A stretch of DNA of 64,000 nt, taken from NCBI GenBank assembly GCA_020627785.1, contig JAHDGF010000001.1:75056-139055 (forward strand), read 5' to 3'. Shown here in pieces: positions 27,856 to 35,972 of the stretch; position 1 is the first letter of the stretch; each line of letters opens with the position of its first letter. The stretch comes from Saprospiraceae bacterium (GTDB lineage Bacteria > Bacteroidota > Bacteroidia > Chitinophagales > Saprospiraceae). The position numbers and the translations under genes are program-made. Under the pieces are notes generated by a model, which made no database searches, was not told the origin of the DNA, and saw only the letters and a program-made list of their open reading frames with translations.

Positions 27856-28529
27856 CCGATCATGTTCTTGTTGTCAACAAATGAGAATTCAACATTCTGA
27901 TCTGACTTTAGTAAACTACTTTTTGTCTGAGTTAATTGCTCAAATTTATTTGCTTGAACTACATAGGTCATGAATAATTTGCCGTTATCTTGACTCATTC
28001 TTCTCAGCTCAACATTGTCAAAATTTGTTGACATGGTACCATTTATGTTTTCTTCAGAAAGAATAGCAGATGATATGTTGACAACCATTTGATTATTTAG
28101 GTCAAATGACTTTTTGTTATACATTCTTGACTGAAGATATAACAGGGCTAAAATTAATACGAAGGCAATAACCGTAATGGCCGGTTGATTGGCCCCCATT
28201 CCTAATCCTATTCCTATGACCAAAAAGAGAAAAGTAAGTTCCTCCGGTTCCTTAATTGCTGCTCTAAATCTCACAATTGATAACGCACCGACTAATCCTA
28301 AGGAAAGTGCTATACTCGACTTCACGATGTAGATGATCAACATAGTACTCAAAGCAAGCAACATAAAATTTCCTGCAAACTGAGACCTATTACTTACAGA
28401 ACGACCAAACCGTCTATAGTAAACGGCAAGAATCCAGGATAGTAAGGCAGCCAGCAGGGCATTTAAAATGAAATTACTGAGATCCAATAATTGCAAATTA
28501 TAATCTAATAGTAAGTCCTCAATATTCAT
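27852..28529 (-). CDS. DUF4956 integral membrane protein
   Basis: 225 residues; first gene of the operon. An N-terminal span, then LSLGLVGALSIVRFRAAIKEPEELTFLFLVIGIGLGMG, which is the diagnostic DUF4956 core: a G-A-L-S-I-V-R-F-R loop between hydrophobic helices. The last 80 residues form a soluble ferredoxin-like tail. DUF4956 proteins commonly sit next to VTC and CotH genes in bacterial genomes, and the conserved Arg-rich loop could serve an anionic substrate such as polyphosphate; that is inference. No exact TAnnTTTG box was found in the 284 bases upstream. Confidence 0.88.
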   Translation of the reverse strand: MNIEDLLLDYNLQLLDLSNFILNALLAALLSWILAVYYRRFGRSVSNRSQFAGNFMLLALSTMLIIYIVKSSIALSLGLVGALSIVRFRAAIKEPEELTFLFLVIGIGLGMGANQPAITVIAFVLILALLYLQSRMYNKKSFDLNNQMVVNISSAILSEENINGTMSTNFDNVELRRMSQDNGKLFMTYVVQANKFEQLTQTKSSLLKSDQNVEFSFVDNKNMIG

Positions 28530-28733
28530 AAAACCAATTTACAGTTAGTGCCTAAAGATATCCAATGTTTTATCGTATTCTTGATATCTCGCAACTCATA
28601 ATTCATCAAGTTTTCCCAATCCTTCTTTTTTAGACTCTTTTCTAATTAGTATGTAGGATTTGTTAACCTATCCTAGACTTTTCTAATATATATAAGACCG
28701 TTTAGAATTACCGGCAAAATTAATTATGAATTT

Positions 28734-28817
28734 ATGAACCTTGATATAGAATCGTTGGCTGTTAGATCCATTAAACTTCAGCTAAGAATTTCTCCACTTG
28801 ATAATATAATCAAGTGA
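28734..28817 (+). CDS. Possible 27-residue leader peptide coupled to dprA
   Basis: ATG at 28734 to TGA at 28815-28817. It encodes MNLDIESLAVRSIKLQLRIS and then PLDNIIK. Its TGA overlaps the GTG start of dprA (GTGA), the classic coupling arrangement. The peptide is short and unrecognised; the overlap could be accidental. Confidence 0.3.
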   Translation: MNLDIESLAVRSIKLQLRISPLDNIIK

Positions 28818-29911
28818 CAGAACACAATTGGTTATATCAAATCGCATTAACAAAAGTTGATGGAATAGGACCTATTACTGCAAAGTTATTGATTGATGAG
28901 TTAGGTTCCGCTCAGGCTTTCTTTGAGGAATCTGAAAGTCGATTAAGAAAAACCCAAAGCATATCACAAGGTGTTATTCGTAATCTGGATCGAGAATTAG
29001 CTCTTTCCTTGGCTGAAACAGAATGGAAACATGTTACAGCAAACCAGATTAAAATCTTGTCTTATCAGGACCCAGAATATCCGCAAAGATTGTTGAATAT
29101 CCCTGATGCTCCTATTCTACTTTATGTAAAAACATCAACTACGCTAAATCCTCCTCGCACAATTGCTATTGTAGGAACAAGGCAGCCTACGGATTATGGG
29201 AGAAAATTCACAGAACAGTTCATTGCTAGCTGTGGCGAATTAGGCTTGACCATCGTTAGTGGACTTGCTCATGGGATTGACACGCTTGCTCATCGGATGT
29301 CTTTACAGAACAATATCCCAACCATCGGATTTATGGGTGGAGGGTTCGAGAAAATTTACCCTGCCATTAATCGTCCCTTAGCAGCAAAGATGCAAGCCAA
29401 TGGGGCGGTTATCACAGAGTTTGGTTTTAACGAGCTTCCGGGACGAGAAAATTTTCCGATGCGCAATCGATTAATAGCTGCAATGTCCGATGCGCTCATC
29501 GTGATTGAGTCTAAAGAAAAAGGTGGCTCCATGATCACTGCAGATTTAGCCAATCAATATCATAAAGATGTCTTTGCTTTACCCGGCAGAGTCGGCGATA
29601 AGATTTCTGCAGGTTGTAATCTATTGATAAAACAAAATAAAGCGCACTTACTAGATGGTGTGAAAGATCTCGAATATATTATGGGCTGGAATATCAGAAA
29701 GGTAGCTACCCAGATGACCTTACCAATTCTAGATTTAAGCGAATCGGAAAGATCCATAGTTACTTTTTTAGAACATAATGAATCTAGTCACATTGATAAA
29801 ATTCATTTCGAATTGAAGATGCCAATATCCAGCTTATCTTCTTTACTTCTAGGCTTAGAATTTAAAGGAATCGTGCGGGCCCTTCCGGGCAAATGTTATG
29901 GTTTGAATTAA
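28814..29911 (+). CDS. dprA: DNA-processing protein DprA
   Basis: 365 residues from GTG. An in-frame TAA lies 12 bases upstream, so the start cannot be earlier. An HhH/SAM-like N-terminus (IALTKVDGIGPITAKLLIDELG) precedes the Rossmann-like DprA core: AIVGTRQPTDYGRKFTEQF, TIVSGLAHGIDTLAHR, GFMGGGFEKIYP, FPMRNRLIAAMSDALIVIES, GSMITADLANQYHKDVFALPG. The C-terminal winged helix (HIDKIHFELKMPISSLSSLL) is present. DprA loads RecA onto incoming single-stranded DNA during transformation. It stands alone here, though a ComEA-like protein is encoded 14 kb away. Confidence 0.96.
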   Translation: MTEHNWLYQIALTKVDGIGPITAKLLIDELGSAQAFFEESESRLRKTQSISQGVIRNLDRELALSLAETEWKHVTANQIKILSYQDPEYPQRLLNIPDAPILLYVKTSTTLNPPRTIAIVGTRQPTDYGRKFTEQFIASCGELGLTIVSGLAHGIDTLAHRMSLQNNIPTIGFMGGGFEKIYPAINRPLAAKMQANGAVITEFGFNELPGRENFPMRNRLIAAMSDALIVIESKEKGGSMITADLANQYHKDVFALPGRVGDKISAGCNLLIKQNKAHLLDGVKDLEYIMGWNIRKVATQMTLPILDLSESERSIVTFLEHNESSHIDKIHFELKMPISSLSSLLLGLEFKGIVRALPGKCYGLN

Positions 29912-30053
29912 GTGATAAAATTATAGCTGGAATCGAATTTAATAATTCGTCAATATTTAGATTTCTATTTCTTCCTTGTCTGCTTTATTGCTAAGTTTGG
30001 ATAGCGGAATCTTTATAGTGACCATCACTGCGGTTTTCGCCAAAATTGATATT

Positions 30054-31187
30054 ATGAAACCATACTTGAGTATTTTAATCTTGTTTGTCTTATTTGGCTG
30101 TGATACGAAGCAGGTGATAACTCTTGAGCCTGTACATGCTCCCTTTTCCACAAAGGAAGTGAGAACAGTGCAGAAGCAAAAACCAACGAATGTCATTCTG
30201 ATGATTGGAGATGGAATGGGTTTAACCCAAATCAGTGCAGGAATGTACAGCAATGATAATTCAACAGCCCTAGAAAGATGTAAAGTTATTGGTTTACAGA
30301 AGACACATGCCTTCGATAACCTAGTGACAGATTCTGCAGCCTCCGCCACCGCATTTTCGTGTGGTGTGAAGACCTATAATGCAGCCATCGGTGTAGATCA
30401 AGATACCATGCCGGTTAAGTCAATACTTAAATACGCACAGGATAGAAACATGCCTACTGGTCTAGTAGCAAGTTCCACCATTGTTCATGCAACTCCTGCT
30501 TGTTTTTATTCCAACAATAAATTCAGAAAAAACTATGAAGAAATAGCTTCAGATCTGGTAAACTCTGGCGTGGATTTTTTCGTAGGAGGAGGAAAGAAGT
30601 TTTTTGATCGTCGGGAAATGGATGACAGAAACCTAATGGACGAACTAAAGGCCAATGATTATATGGTTTCACATTTTGCCGAAGAAGAATTGGATGCTAT
30701 GTCTGTTGATGTAAATAAAAAGTTTGGTTATCTGACAGCAGATAAAGATCCAATTCCAGTATCTGGAGGTCGTGATTATATGATTCCAGCCAGTGACATG
30801 GCTTTGGATTATTTATCTGAAAAAGGAGGCAACGATGGTTTCTTTTTAATGATTGAAGGATCACAAATTGACTGGGGTGGACACGCTAATTTGACCAGCT
30901 ATGTAGTCAGTGAATTCTTAGAATACGATAAGATTATTGACAATGTTTTAGATTTTGCCGAAGCGGATGGAAATACCTTGGTTGTTATCACAGCAGATCA
31001 TGAGACGGGTGGTTTAGCCATAAATCCAGGCTCAACCATGGATACCTTAGTTACTCAATTCACGACACCTAAACATACCGGTACAATGGTTCCCGTTTTT
31101 GCGTATGGACCTGGTGCCGAAAGTTTTAGCGGTATTTATGAAAACACAGAGATATTTGAAAAGTTAAAAGCTTTGGTGGTCGAATAG
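30054..31187 (+). CDS. Alkaline phosphatase lipoprotein
   Basis: 377 residues from ATG 30054, chosen because MKPYLSILILFVLFGC is a lipoprotein signal with the lipidated Cys in FGC; the frame is open to 29976. PhoA-superfamily motifs are complete: metal site MIGDGMGLTQ, nucleophile in TDSAASATAFSCG, SQIDWGGHAN, and TADHETGG. It would release phosphate from organic esters in the periplasm or at the surface. Monocistronic. The DSAAS Ser is the expected phosphoenzyme residue. Function secure at the level of family. Confidence 0.93.
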   Translation: MKPYLSILILFVLFGCDTKQVITLEPVHAPFSTKEVRTVQKQKPTNVILMIGDGMGLTQISAGMYSNDNSTALERCKVIGLQKTHAFDNLVTDSAASATAFSCGVKTYNAAIGVDQDTMPVKSILKYAQDRNMPTGLVASSTIVHATPACFYSNNKFRKNYEEIASDLVNSGVDFFVGGGKKFFDRREMDDRNLMDELKANDYMVSHFAEEELDAMSVDVNKKFGYLTADKDPIPVSGGRDYMIPASDMALDYLSEKGGNDGFFLMIEGSQIDWGGHANLTSYVVSEFLEYDKIIDNVLDFAEADGNTLVVITADHETGGLAINPGSTMDTLVTQFTTPKHTGTMVPVFAYGPGAESFSGIYENTEIFEKLKALVVE

Positions 31188-31360
31188 GATTTCCATTAGC
31201 TAAGTCTAGTGTCAAAAATTACATAATTTATTTCTCCTATCTCCATTCATTCAGATTGGCTCTGGTAGCATTTATCTGTTGTCTAGAATTTTAAATAGTA
31301 TACAATAATTGTATGCCATAAAAATTGATAACAAAATCAGGTAATAGTTGTTACTACACC

Positions 31361-31909
31361 ATGAGATCATCAATTATTCTTGGGGGTGGATGCTTCTGGT
31401 GTCTAGAAGCTGTTTTTCTAAATTTAAAAGGAGTTCTGAAAGTGAAATCAGGATACTCGGGGGGACATGTAAAAAACCCAGGTTATCGGGAGGTATGTTA
31501 TGGTAAGACTGGCCATGCTGAAGTTCTACAAGTGGACTATGATCCGGAGCTTATAGATCAGGAGACCATTCTAGAAGTCTTTTTCACTTTTCACGACCCC
31601 ACAACATTAAATAGACAAGGCAATGATGTGGGAACACAATATCGAAGCATCATATTTTATAATACCCAGGAAGAAAAGGAAACTTTTCAAAGATACATTG
31701 ATGGACCTGTTTCAGAGATATGGTCGGATCCCATTGTAACCGAACTAAAAGAACTGGAAATCTTTTATCCTGCTGAGGCTTATCATGACAATTATTATAA
31801 CCTGAATAAAGGTCAGGGCTATTGCCAGTTTGTAATCTCGCCCAAGGTTAATAAATTGAAACAAAAATATTCTACCTTATTAAAAACTGAAGATGGAACC
31901 ATTGAATGA
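31361..31909 (+). CDS. msrA: Peptide methionine-S-sulfoxide reductase MsrA
   Basis: 182 residues from ATG 31361; the frame is open to a TTG at 31325, but family members begin at this ATG with [20 protein letters not shown] holds the catalytic Cys; [34 protein letters not shown] and [12 protein letters not shown] are all conserved. Reduces methionine-S-sulfoxide in oxidised proteins. No signal peptide, so cytoplasmic. First gene of a four-gene run with msrB, an unknown protein and DUF429. Confidence 0.96.
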   Translation: MRSSIILGGGCFWCLEAVFLNLKGVLKVKSGYSGGHVKNPGYREVCYGKTGHAEVLQVDYDPELIDQETILEVFFTFHDPTTLNRQGNDVGTQYRSIIFYNTQEEKETFQRYIDGPVSEIWSDPIVTELKELEIFYPAEAYHDNYYNLNKGQGYCQFVISPKVNKLKQKYSTLLKTEDGTIE

Positions 31910-32249
31910 AGAGGAACAAAGAGTGATTCTCCATAAAGGGACAGAGAGACCTTTTACTGGAAAATATGACAAACACTATGAGTCTGGAGTCTACCATTGC
32001 CGTCAATGTGATTCAAAGCTTTATACTTCGAAAGATAAATTTGATTCTGGGTGTGGCTGGCCTGCCTTTGATGATGAAGTAGATGGTGCAGTCAAAAGAG
32101 TACCTGACGCGGATGGGCGACGCATAGAAATAGTATGTAATTCTTGTGATGGTCATCTCGGTCATGTATTTATCGGAGAACGATTGACGGAAAAAAACAC
32201 AAGGCATTGTGTAAACTCTATTTCGTTAGTCTTTAAAGCTGCTGAGTGA
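31893..32249 (+). CDS. msrB: Peptide methionine-R-sulfoxide reductase MsrB
   Basis: 118 residues, overlapping msrA by 17 bases. It carries both zinc CxxC pairs (CRQC, CNSC), [24 protein letters not shown] and the catalytic Cys in RHCVNSISL. It reduces the R-epimer and so complements MsrA. Its TGA is embedded in the GTG start of the next gene (GTGA), so the operon is tightly coupled. Confidence 0.96.
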   Translation: MEPLNEEEQRVILHKGTERPFTGKYDKHYESGVYHCRQCDSKLYTSKDKFDSGCGWPAFDDEVDGAVKRVPDADGRRIEIVCNSCDGHLGHVFIGERLTEKNTRHCVNSISLVFKAAE

Positions 32250-32665
32250 TTTACGAAGTAACCTATAGAAGCCAAAACATCGAACGTGAAATAGATCAAT
32301 CGGTAGGCAAAGCCTTTAGTTTTTTTGATAGACTCAAAATGAAAGGAATTGGTTCTGGTAGGCTAAGAATTAAAGATGCTTCAAGCCATATCTCAGAATT
32401 GATTTCAAAAACTACAGACATCGCTTACACAAATATTGAGCTTAGGCCCAAAGGCATAATTGTAGGAATTAAATCCATACACAGGACCTATCACTGGGTC
32501 ATTCCATATTTTCAATTAACACTCTATAAAAACAGTGGACATATTTCAGTTTATGATAACAAGCATAAAATGAATCTGATCTATGATTCTAACGATGGTA
32601 ATATTCTGGGATTTCTAAAAAAAGTCATGGAAGGAAAAGCTAATTCAAGATCCTTTCCGGAATGA
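32246..32665 (+). CDS. Conserved protein of unknown function in the msr operon
   Basis: 139 residues from GTG, with four-base overlaps on both sides. No signal peptide or membrane span. The first part is helical and charged ([20 protein letters not shown]), then a beta-rich half ([40 protein letters not shown]). I know similar uncharacterised proteins from Bacteroidota in outline only and assign no function. Co-translation with MsrAB and a DUF429 protein suggests a cytoplasmic stress or repair link; this is inference. Confidence 0.75.
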   Translation: MIYEVTYRSQNIEREIDQSVGKAFSFFDRLKMKGIGSGRLRIKDASSHISELISKTTDIAYTNIELRPKGIIVGIKSIHRTYHWVIPYFQLTLYKNSGHISVYDNKHKMNLIYDSNDGNILGFLKKVMEGKANSRSFPE

Positions 32666-33234
32666 GTGGACATTTAGGAATCGATTACGGAGCTAAACTT
32701 TCTGGGAATACAGTCATTTGCCTTGAGCAAAAGAAAAAACTCATATTTATACAATGCGAAAAGAAAAAGGATGCGGATAAATTCTTAGCACAAGCATTTA
32801 AAGAATTATCGGCAGAACAAATTTTCTTTGATGCTCCATTGAGTATACCTGCAGCTTATTTTGGGGAAGGTGATAACTTTCACTACCGTGCCTGTGATCG
32901 AGAAACTTCAGCAATGTCTCCTATGTTTTTGGGTGGGCTAACCGCAAGGGCCATGAAGCTGAAAAATGATTTTCCAGCAATTGATTTTCATGAAACTTAT
33001 CCCGCCTATTTTGTAAAAAAGATCATGAATTCACCTCTTAGCTACAATAAGAAGACTAAAAATCTATTAGAATTTACGGAATTACTCATGAAAACCTTTT
33101 CAGTGAAATTTGATAAAAGCCCAGAAAATTGGCACCAAATTGATGCTGCTATCTGTTGGATTTCCGGAAAAAGGTATAAAAATCAGGAACAAATCACCGT
33201 GGGTAAGCCATCTGAAGGATTAATTGTCATTTAG
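32662..33234 (+). CDS. DUF429-like predicted RNase H-fold nuclease
   Basis: 190 residues, ATGA overlap with the previous gene. LGIDYGAKLSGNTVICLEQ at the N-terminus is the Asp-bearing first strand of an RNase H-like fold; FFDAPLSIPAAYF, YRACDRETSAMSP, FHETYPAYFVKK and WHQIDAAICWI follow the DUF429 pattern, with D/E/D residues suited to metal binding. Activity is unproven for the family. Last gene of the msrA operon, followed by a terminator. Confidence 0.75.
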   Translation: MSGHLGIDYGAKLSGNTVICLEQKKKLIFIQCEKKKDADKFLAQAFKELSAEQIFFDAPLSIPAAYFGEGDNFHYRACDRETSAMSPMFLGGLTARAMKLKNDFPAIDFHETYPAYFVKKIMNSPLSYNKKTKNLLEFTELLMKTFSVKFDKSPENWHQIDAAICWISGKRYKNQEQITVGKPSEGLIVI

Positions 33235-33307
33235 TTAGCATTTAGATAGGGGTAAGTGATTTAATTATTGTCTTATAAGTACACGGAAAAACAAAGGGTG
33301 ATTGATT

Positions 33308-33336
33308 AGTCCAGCTAAGGCTGGACTTTTTTTTTG
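33308..33336 (+). terminator. Terminator of the msrA operon
   Basis: AGTCCAGC / GCTGGACT with a TAAG loop (33308-33327), followed by a T-run to 33334. hldD begins 30 bases later, which excludes its more upstream in-frame TTG at 33334. Confidence 0.85.
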
Positions 33337-33363
33337 CTAAAACTTTACCTTTACCATCAAAAA

Positions 33364-34332
33364 GTGATATTAGTAACTGGTGCTGCAGGATTTATAGCTT
33401 CGTGTCTTTGTCAAAAATTGCTCTCTAATACAGATACGGAAAGACTTTACATCGTCGATGATTTTTCAGAACAATCAAAGTCAAAGAACTTACCTGTCGA
33501 TGATCGGGTTATTAAAATTCCACGAAACGAATTATTTGAATATCTTCAAGCGGAGTCACTAGATCTAAAGGCCATTTATCATTTAGGTGCGCGGACAGAT
33601 ACTTCAGAGCAAGACGTCGATTTATTTGATCGATTGAATGTAAGCTACACGAAGAAACTTTGGACTTATGCAACTGAAAATCAGATTGCATTTTTATACG
33701 CTTCAAGTGCTTCTACTTATGGGGATGGGAGTCTTGGATTTAGTGATAACCATGATTTAATTCCTCAGTTGAAGCCACTCAACCCTTATGCTGATTCTAA
33801 GCAGATTTTTGATCTTTGGGCGCTTTCGCAAATGAATACTCCGCCGCAATGGGCCGGTGTAAAGTTCTTCAATGTCTATGGTCCTAATGAATATCACAAA
33901 GCACGGATGGCATCAGTTGTACTGCACACCTTTAGGCAAATAAAGGCTACGCAAAAAATGAAGTTATTTAGATCACACAAAGAGGGAATTGCAGATGGTC
34001 ATCAGAGTCGTGATTTTATTTACGTGGAGGATGCTATTAGTTGTTGTGAGTTTTTATTAAATGAAAATGTTGACTCAGGGATATATAACATTGGAACTGG
34101 GACTGCCCGAAGTTTTTTGGATTTATCTAGAGCAACTTTTCAAGCGATGGGAGTAGAAGAAAATATTTCCTTCATCGATACACCGATTGATATCCGAGAA
34201 AATTATCAATATTATACCTGTGCAGAAAATGATAAAATTCGAAAGGCTGGATATGATAAACATTTTCACACACTTGAAGAAGGGGTAGAAAAGTATGTTA
34301 AGAATTATTTATTGAAGGGCAGTTACTATTAA
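33364..34332 (+). CDS. hldD: ADP-L-glycero-D-manno-heptose 6-epimerase
   Basis: 322 residues from GTG 33364 (MILVTGAAGFIAS). The Rossmann glycine motif TGAAGFIAS, the acidic VDD after strand 2, ASSASTYGDG, the catalytic NPYADSKQIFD Tyr-Lys pair, FNVYGPNEYHK and DGHQSRDFIYVEDA fit HldD, which epimerises ADP-heptose for the inner core of lipopolysaccharide. The alternative is another SDR sugar epimerase, but the GDG and NEYHK motifs favour HldD. No other heptose genes are nearby. Confidence 0.9.
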   Translation: MILVTGAAGFIASCLCQKLLSNTDTERLYIVDDFSEQSKSKNLPVDDRVIKIPRNELFEYLQAESLDLKAIYHLGARTDTSEQDVDLFDRLNVSYTKKLWTYATENQIAFLYASSASTYGDGSLGFSDNHDLIPQLKPLNPYADSKQIFDLWALSQMNTPPQWAGVKFFNVYGPNEYHKARMASVVLHTFRQIKATQKMKLFRSHKEGIADGHQSRDFIYVEDAISCCEFLLNENVDSGIYNIGTGTARSFLDLSRATFQAMGVEENISFIDTPIDIRENYQYYTCAENDKIRKAGYDKHFHTLEEGVEKYVKNYLLKGSYY

Positions 34333-34767
34333 TTACTCTTTTATAAAACCATCTAGGTTGGTACCTTGATGGTAATAAATCAATTGCCATTCTTCATTGA
34401 TTTTTGAAAACCTTCGAATGAAGTAAAACATACCATTATTATCAATGATGGTTTCTGTAATGATTCCTGCAAAATTTTCATAATCTCTTTTAAATTCTCC
34501 ATTTTCAGTGAACGGTCTATGGATTTCCCATTCCTCAAGAGTCCATTTTTCCGTTTCAGATTTGCCTGCAAGCGGAAATACAATGTGATTTAATTGATAC
34601 TCTGGATCAATATGAAAAGTGTTATAAAATGGGGGGAAGTCTTCTGGGATTTCAACAACACTTGGATCTAGTATCTCTTGATTGGTGACTTCATTACTTT
34701 TTTCTTTGCATGAAGAAAGGGCAAGTAAAGTAAAGAATACGAGAAGAAATTTAAATTGATATGACAT
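34333..34767 (-). CDS. DUF4348-like lipoprotein
   Basis: 144 residues with a lipoprotein signal (FLLVFFTLLALSSC, lipidated Cys). After a short acidic spacer, FPPFYNTFHIDPEYQLNHIVFPL, then a conserved-looking beta pattern to WQLIYYHQGTN, matches my recollection of DUF4348, a Bacteroidota-only family of unknown function with a possible NTF2-like fold. Its start overlaps the end of the phosphopantetheinyl transferase by 17 bases, so they are co-transcribed. The functional link is unclear. Confidence 0.7.
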   Translation of the reverse strand: MSYQFKFLLVFFTLLALSSCKEKSNEVTNQEILDPSVVEIPEDFPPFYNTFHIDPEYQLNHIVFPLAGKSETEKWTLEEWEIHRPFTENGEFKRDYENFAGIITETIIDNNGMFYFIRRFSKINEEWQLIYYHQGTNLDGFIKE

Positions 34768-35386
34768 AGATCAAATAATAATTTTCAATTTTTTCAGCAT
34801 GAATTTCAAAGTTGTAAATTTTATCTTTTTCTAGTTGGCCACTCATTTTAACTTTTTTACCATTCCATTTAAAAGAATGAACCTTCATGTCCTTTTTAAA
34901 ATCTACATTTTTTCTACCATAAGCTTTATACATACTTTCCTTAGCTCCCCAAATCACATGATAGTATGGAACCACATTCTCCACATCGATGTATTGTTCT
35001 TCGGAATCGTTCACAAATTTTTTAGCAATTCGTGTTATACGATTCAATTCTAATTGCACATCAATACCCACAATTTTTTCAGAATAAATAAGTGCCGCTA
35101 AGTCATGGGAATGTGAGATAGATATCTGTGTTTTTTCTTGCGCTAAAAAAGGTTTTCCGTATGGATCCTTTTTTAATTTTGCCTTCATCTCAATGCCTAA
35201 AATATCTTGAATTAGGTATCGACTAGACATCCATTCTTTTTTCCTTTTAGGGATCAGATCTTTGATAAATTCTTTCTCTTCATGGTTGACATGCAACTGC
35301 TCTTCAAAAAATTCAGCACTTTCTGTTATCCTCCAAAGCACCATTCTGGTGCCGTCATCTCCTGTATGATCAATGAATACGGGCAA
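34751..35386 (-). CDS. 4'-phosphopantetheinyl transferase
   Basis: The open frame begins at a TTG at 35407, but that codon lies inside a -7 box (35405-35412), so the start is probably the TTG at 35386, giving about 211 residues. PPTase motifs: SISHSHDLAAL, VGIDVQLELNR (metal Asp) and IWGAKESMYKAYG (WxxKE). It transfers phosphopantetheine from CoA to carrier proteins, most likely the fatty-acid acyl carrier protein, since no polyketide or peptide synthetase is near. Sfp-type by length. Start choice is moderate; function is good. Confidence 0.88.
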   Translation of the reverse strand: MPVFIDHTGDDGTRMVLWRITESAEFFEEQLHVNHEEKEFIKDLIPKRKKEWMSSRYLIQDILGIEMKAKLKKDPYGKPFLAQEKTQISISHSHDLAALIYSEKIVGIDVQLELNRITRIAKKFVNDSEEQYIDVENVVPYYHVIWGAKESMYKAYGRKNVDFKKDMKVHSFKWNGKKVKMSGQLEKDKIYNFEIHAEKIENYYLIYVISI

Positions 35387-35404
35387 TTTAGTACGCTTGT
35401 TTAG

Positions 35405-35412
35405 CAAATGTA
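35405..35412 (-). promoter_or_regulatory. -7 element of the phosphopantetheinyl transferase gene
   Basis: TACATTTG on the minus strand, exact consensus. It covers the upstream TTG at 35407, which argues that this codon is not the start. Confidence 0.5.
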
Positions 35413-35494
35413 AAAATATCTATTAAGACTTCATTTTATCAGTTTGTAAGCCGTAGATGATACGAGAAATATTAATTTTAGACAAATTTTATAA

Positions 35495-35962
35495 ATGAGA
35501 TCTATCTTGCTGTTTTTCGCGGTCATTTTCCTATTCAGTTGTGCTGAGCCAGCAGCTAATTTGCCAGAGATGGATTTAATGTCGAAAGGCTTACCTATAA
35601 AAATTAAGGCTCCAGAGGATGTAGTCGTAGAGGTCAGTGATTATGGTCTTATGAAAGACGTAACAGTCAAAAATGACAAAAATTTCTATTTGCAAATTTT
35701 TTCAAGTGATGCTATGAGCACAGATCTCCATGCCATCAAAGATGAAAAACTGAATGAAGTAAAATCCAAGGAATCTTTTAGTAAGATTATTGAAGAAGAT
35801 GAGTCAGGTTTTATTTATGAAAAAATGCGAAGTGATAGTACCATGAATTATGATTTTAGGCAGGTACGATTTCAAGGAGATAAACAATATATTTTTCAAA
35901 CTGGTCTTGTCGGAAAATTTTCAGAAGATGAGGTCAGAATGATGTATCAAGCAGTTAAATAA
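35495..35962 (+). CDS. Lipoprotein of unknown function
   Basis: 155 residues. MRSILLFFAVIFLFSC is a lipoprotein signal with Cys 16. The mature protein is a mixed alpha/beta domain with many charged residues (IKIKAPEDVVVEVSDYGLM, FIYEKMRSDSTMNYDFRQVR, EVRMMYQAVK). No family recognised. It is the first of three close plus-strand genes (spacings 10 and 5 bases) ending with ligA. Confidence 0.75.
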   Translation: MRSILLFFAVIFLFSCAEPAANLPEMDLMSKGLPIKIKAPEDVVVEVSDYGLMKDVTVKNDKNFYLQIFSSDAMSTDLHAIKDEKLNEVKSKESFSKIIEEDESGFIYEKMRSDSTMNYDFRQVRFQGDKQYIFQTGLVGKFSEDEVRMMYQAVK

Positions 35963-35972
35963 AATAATAAAT

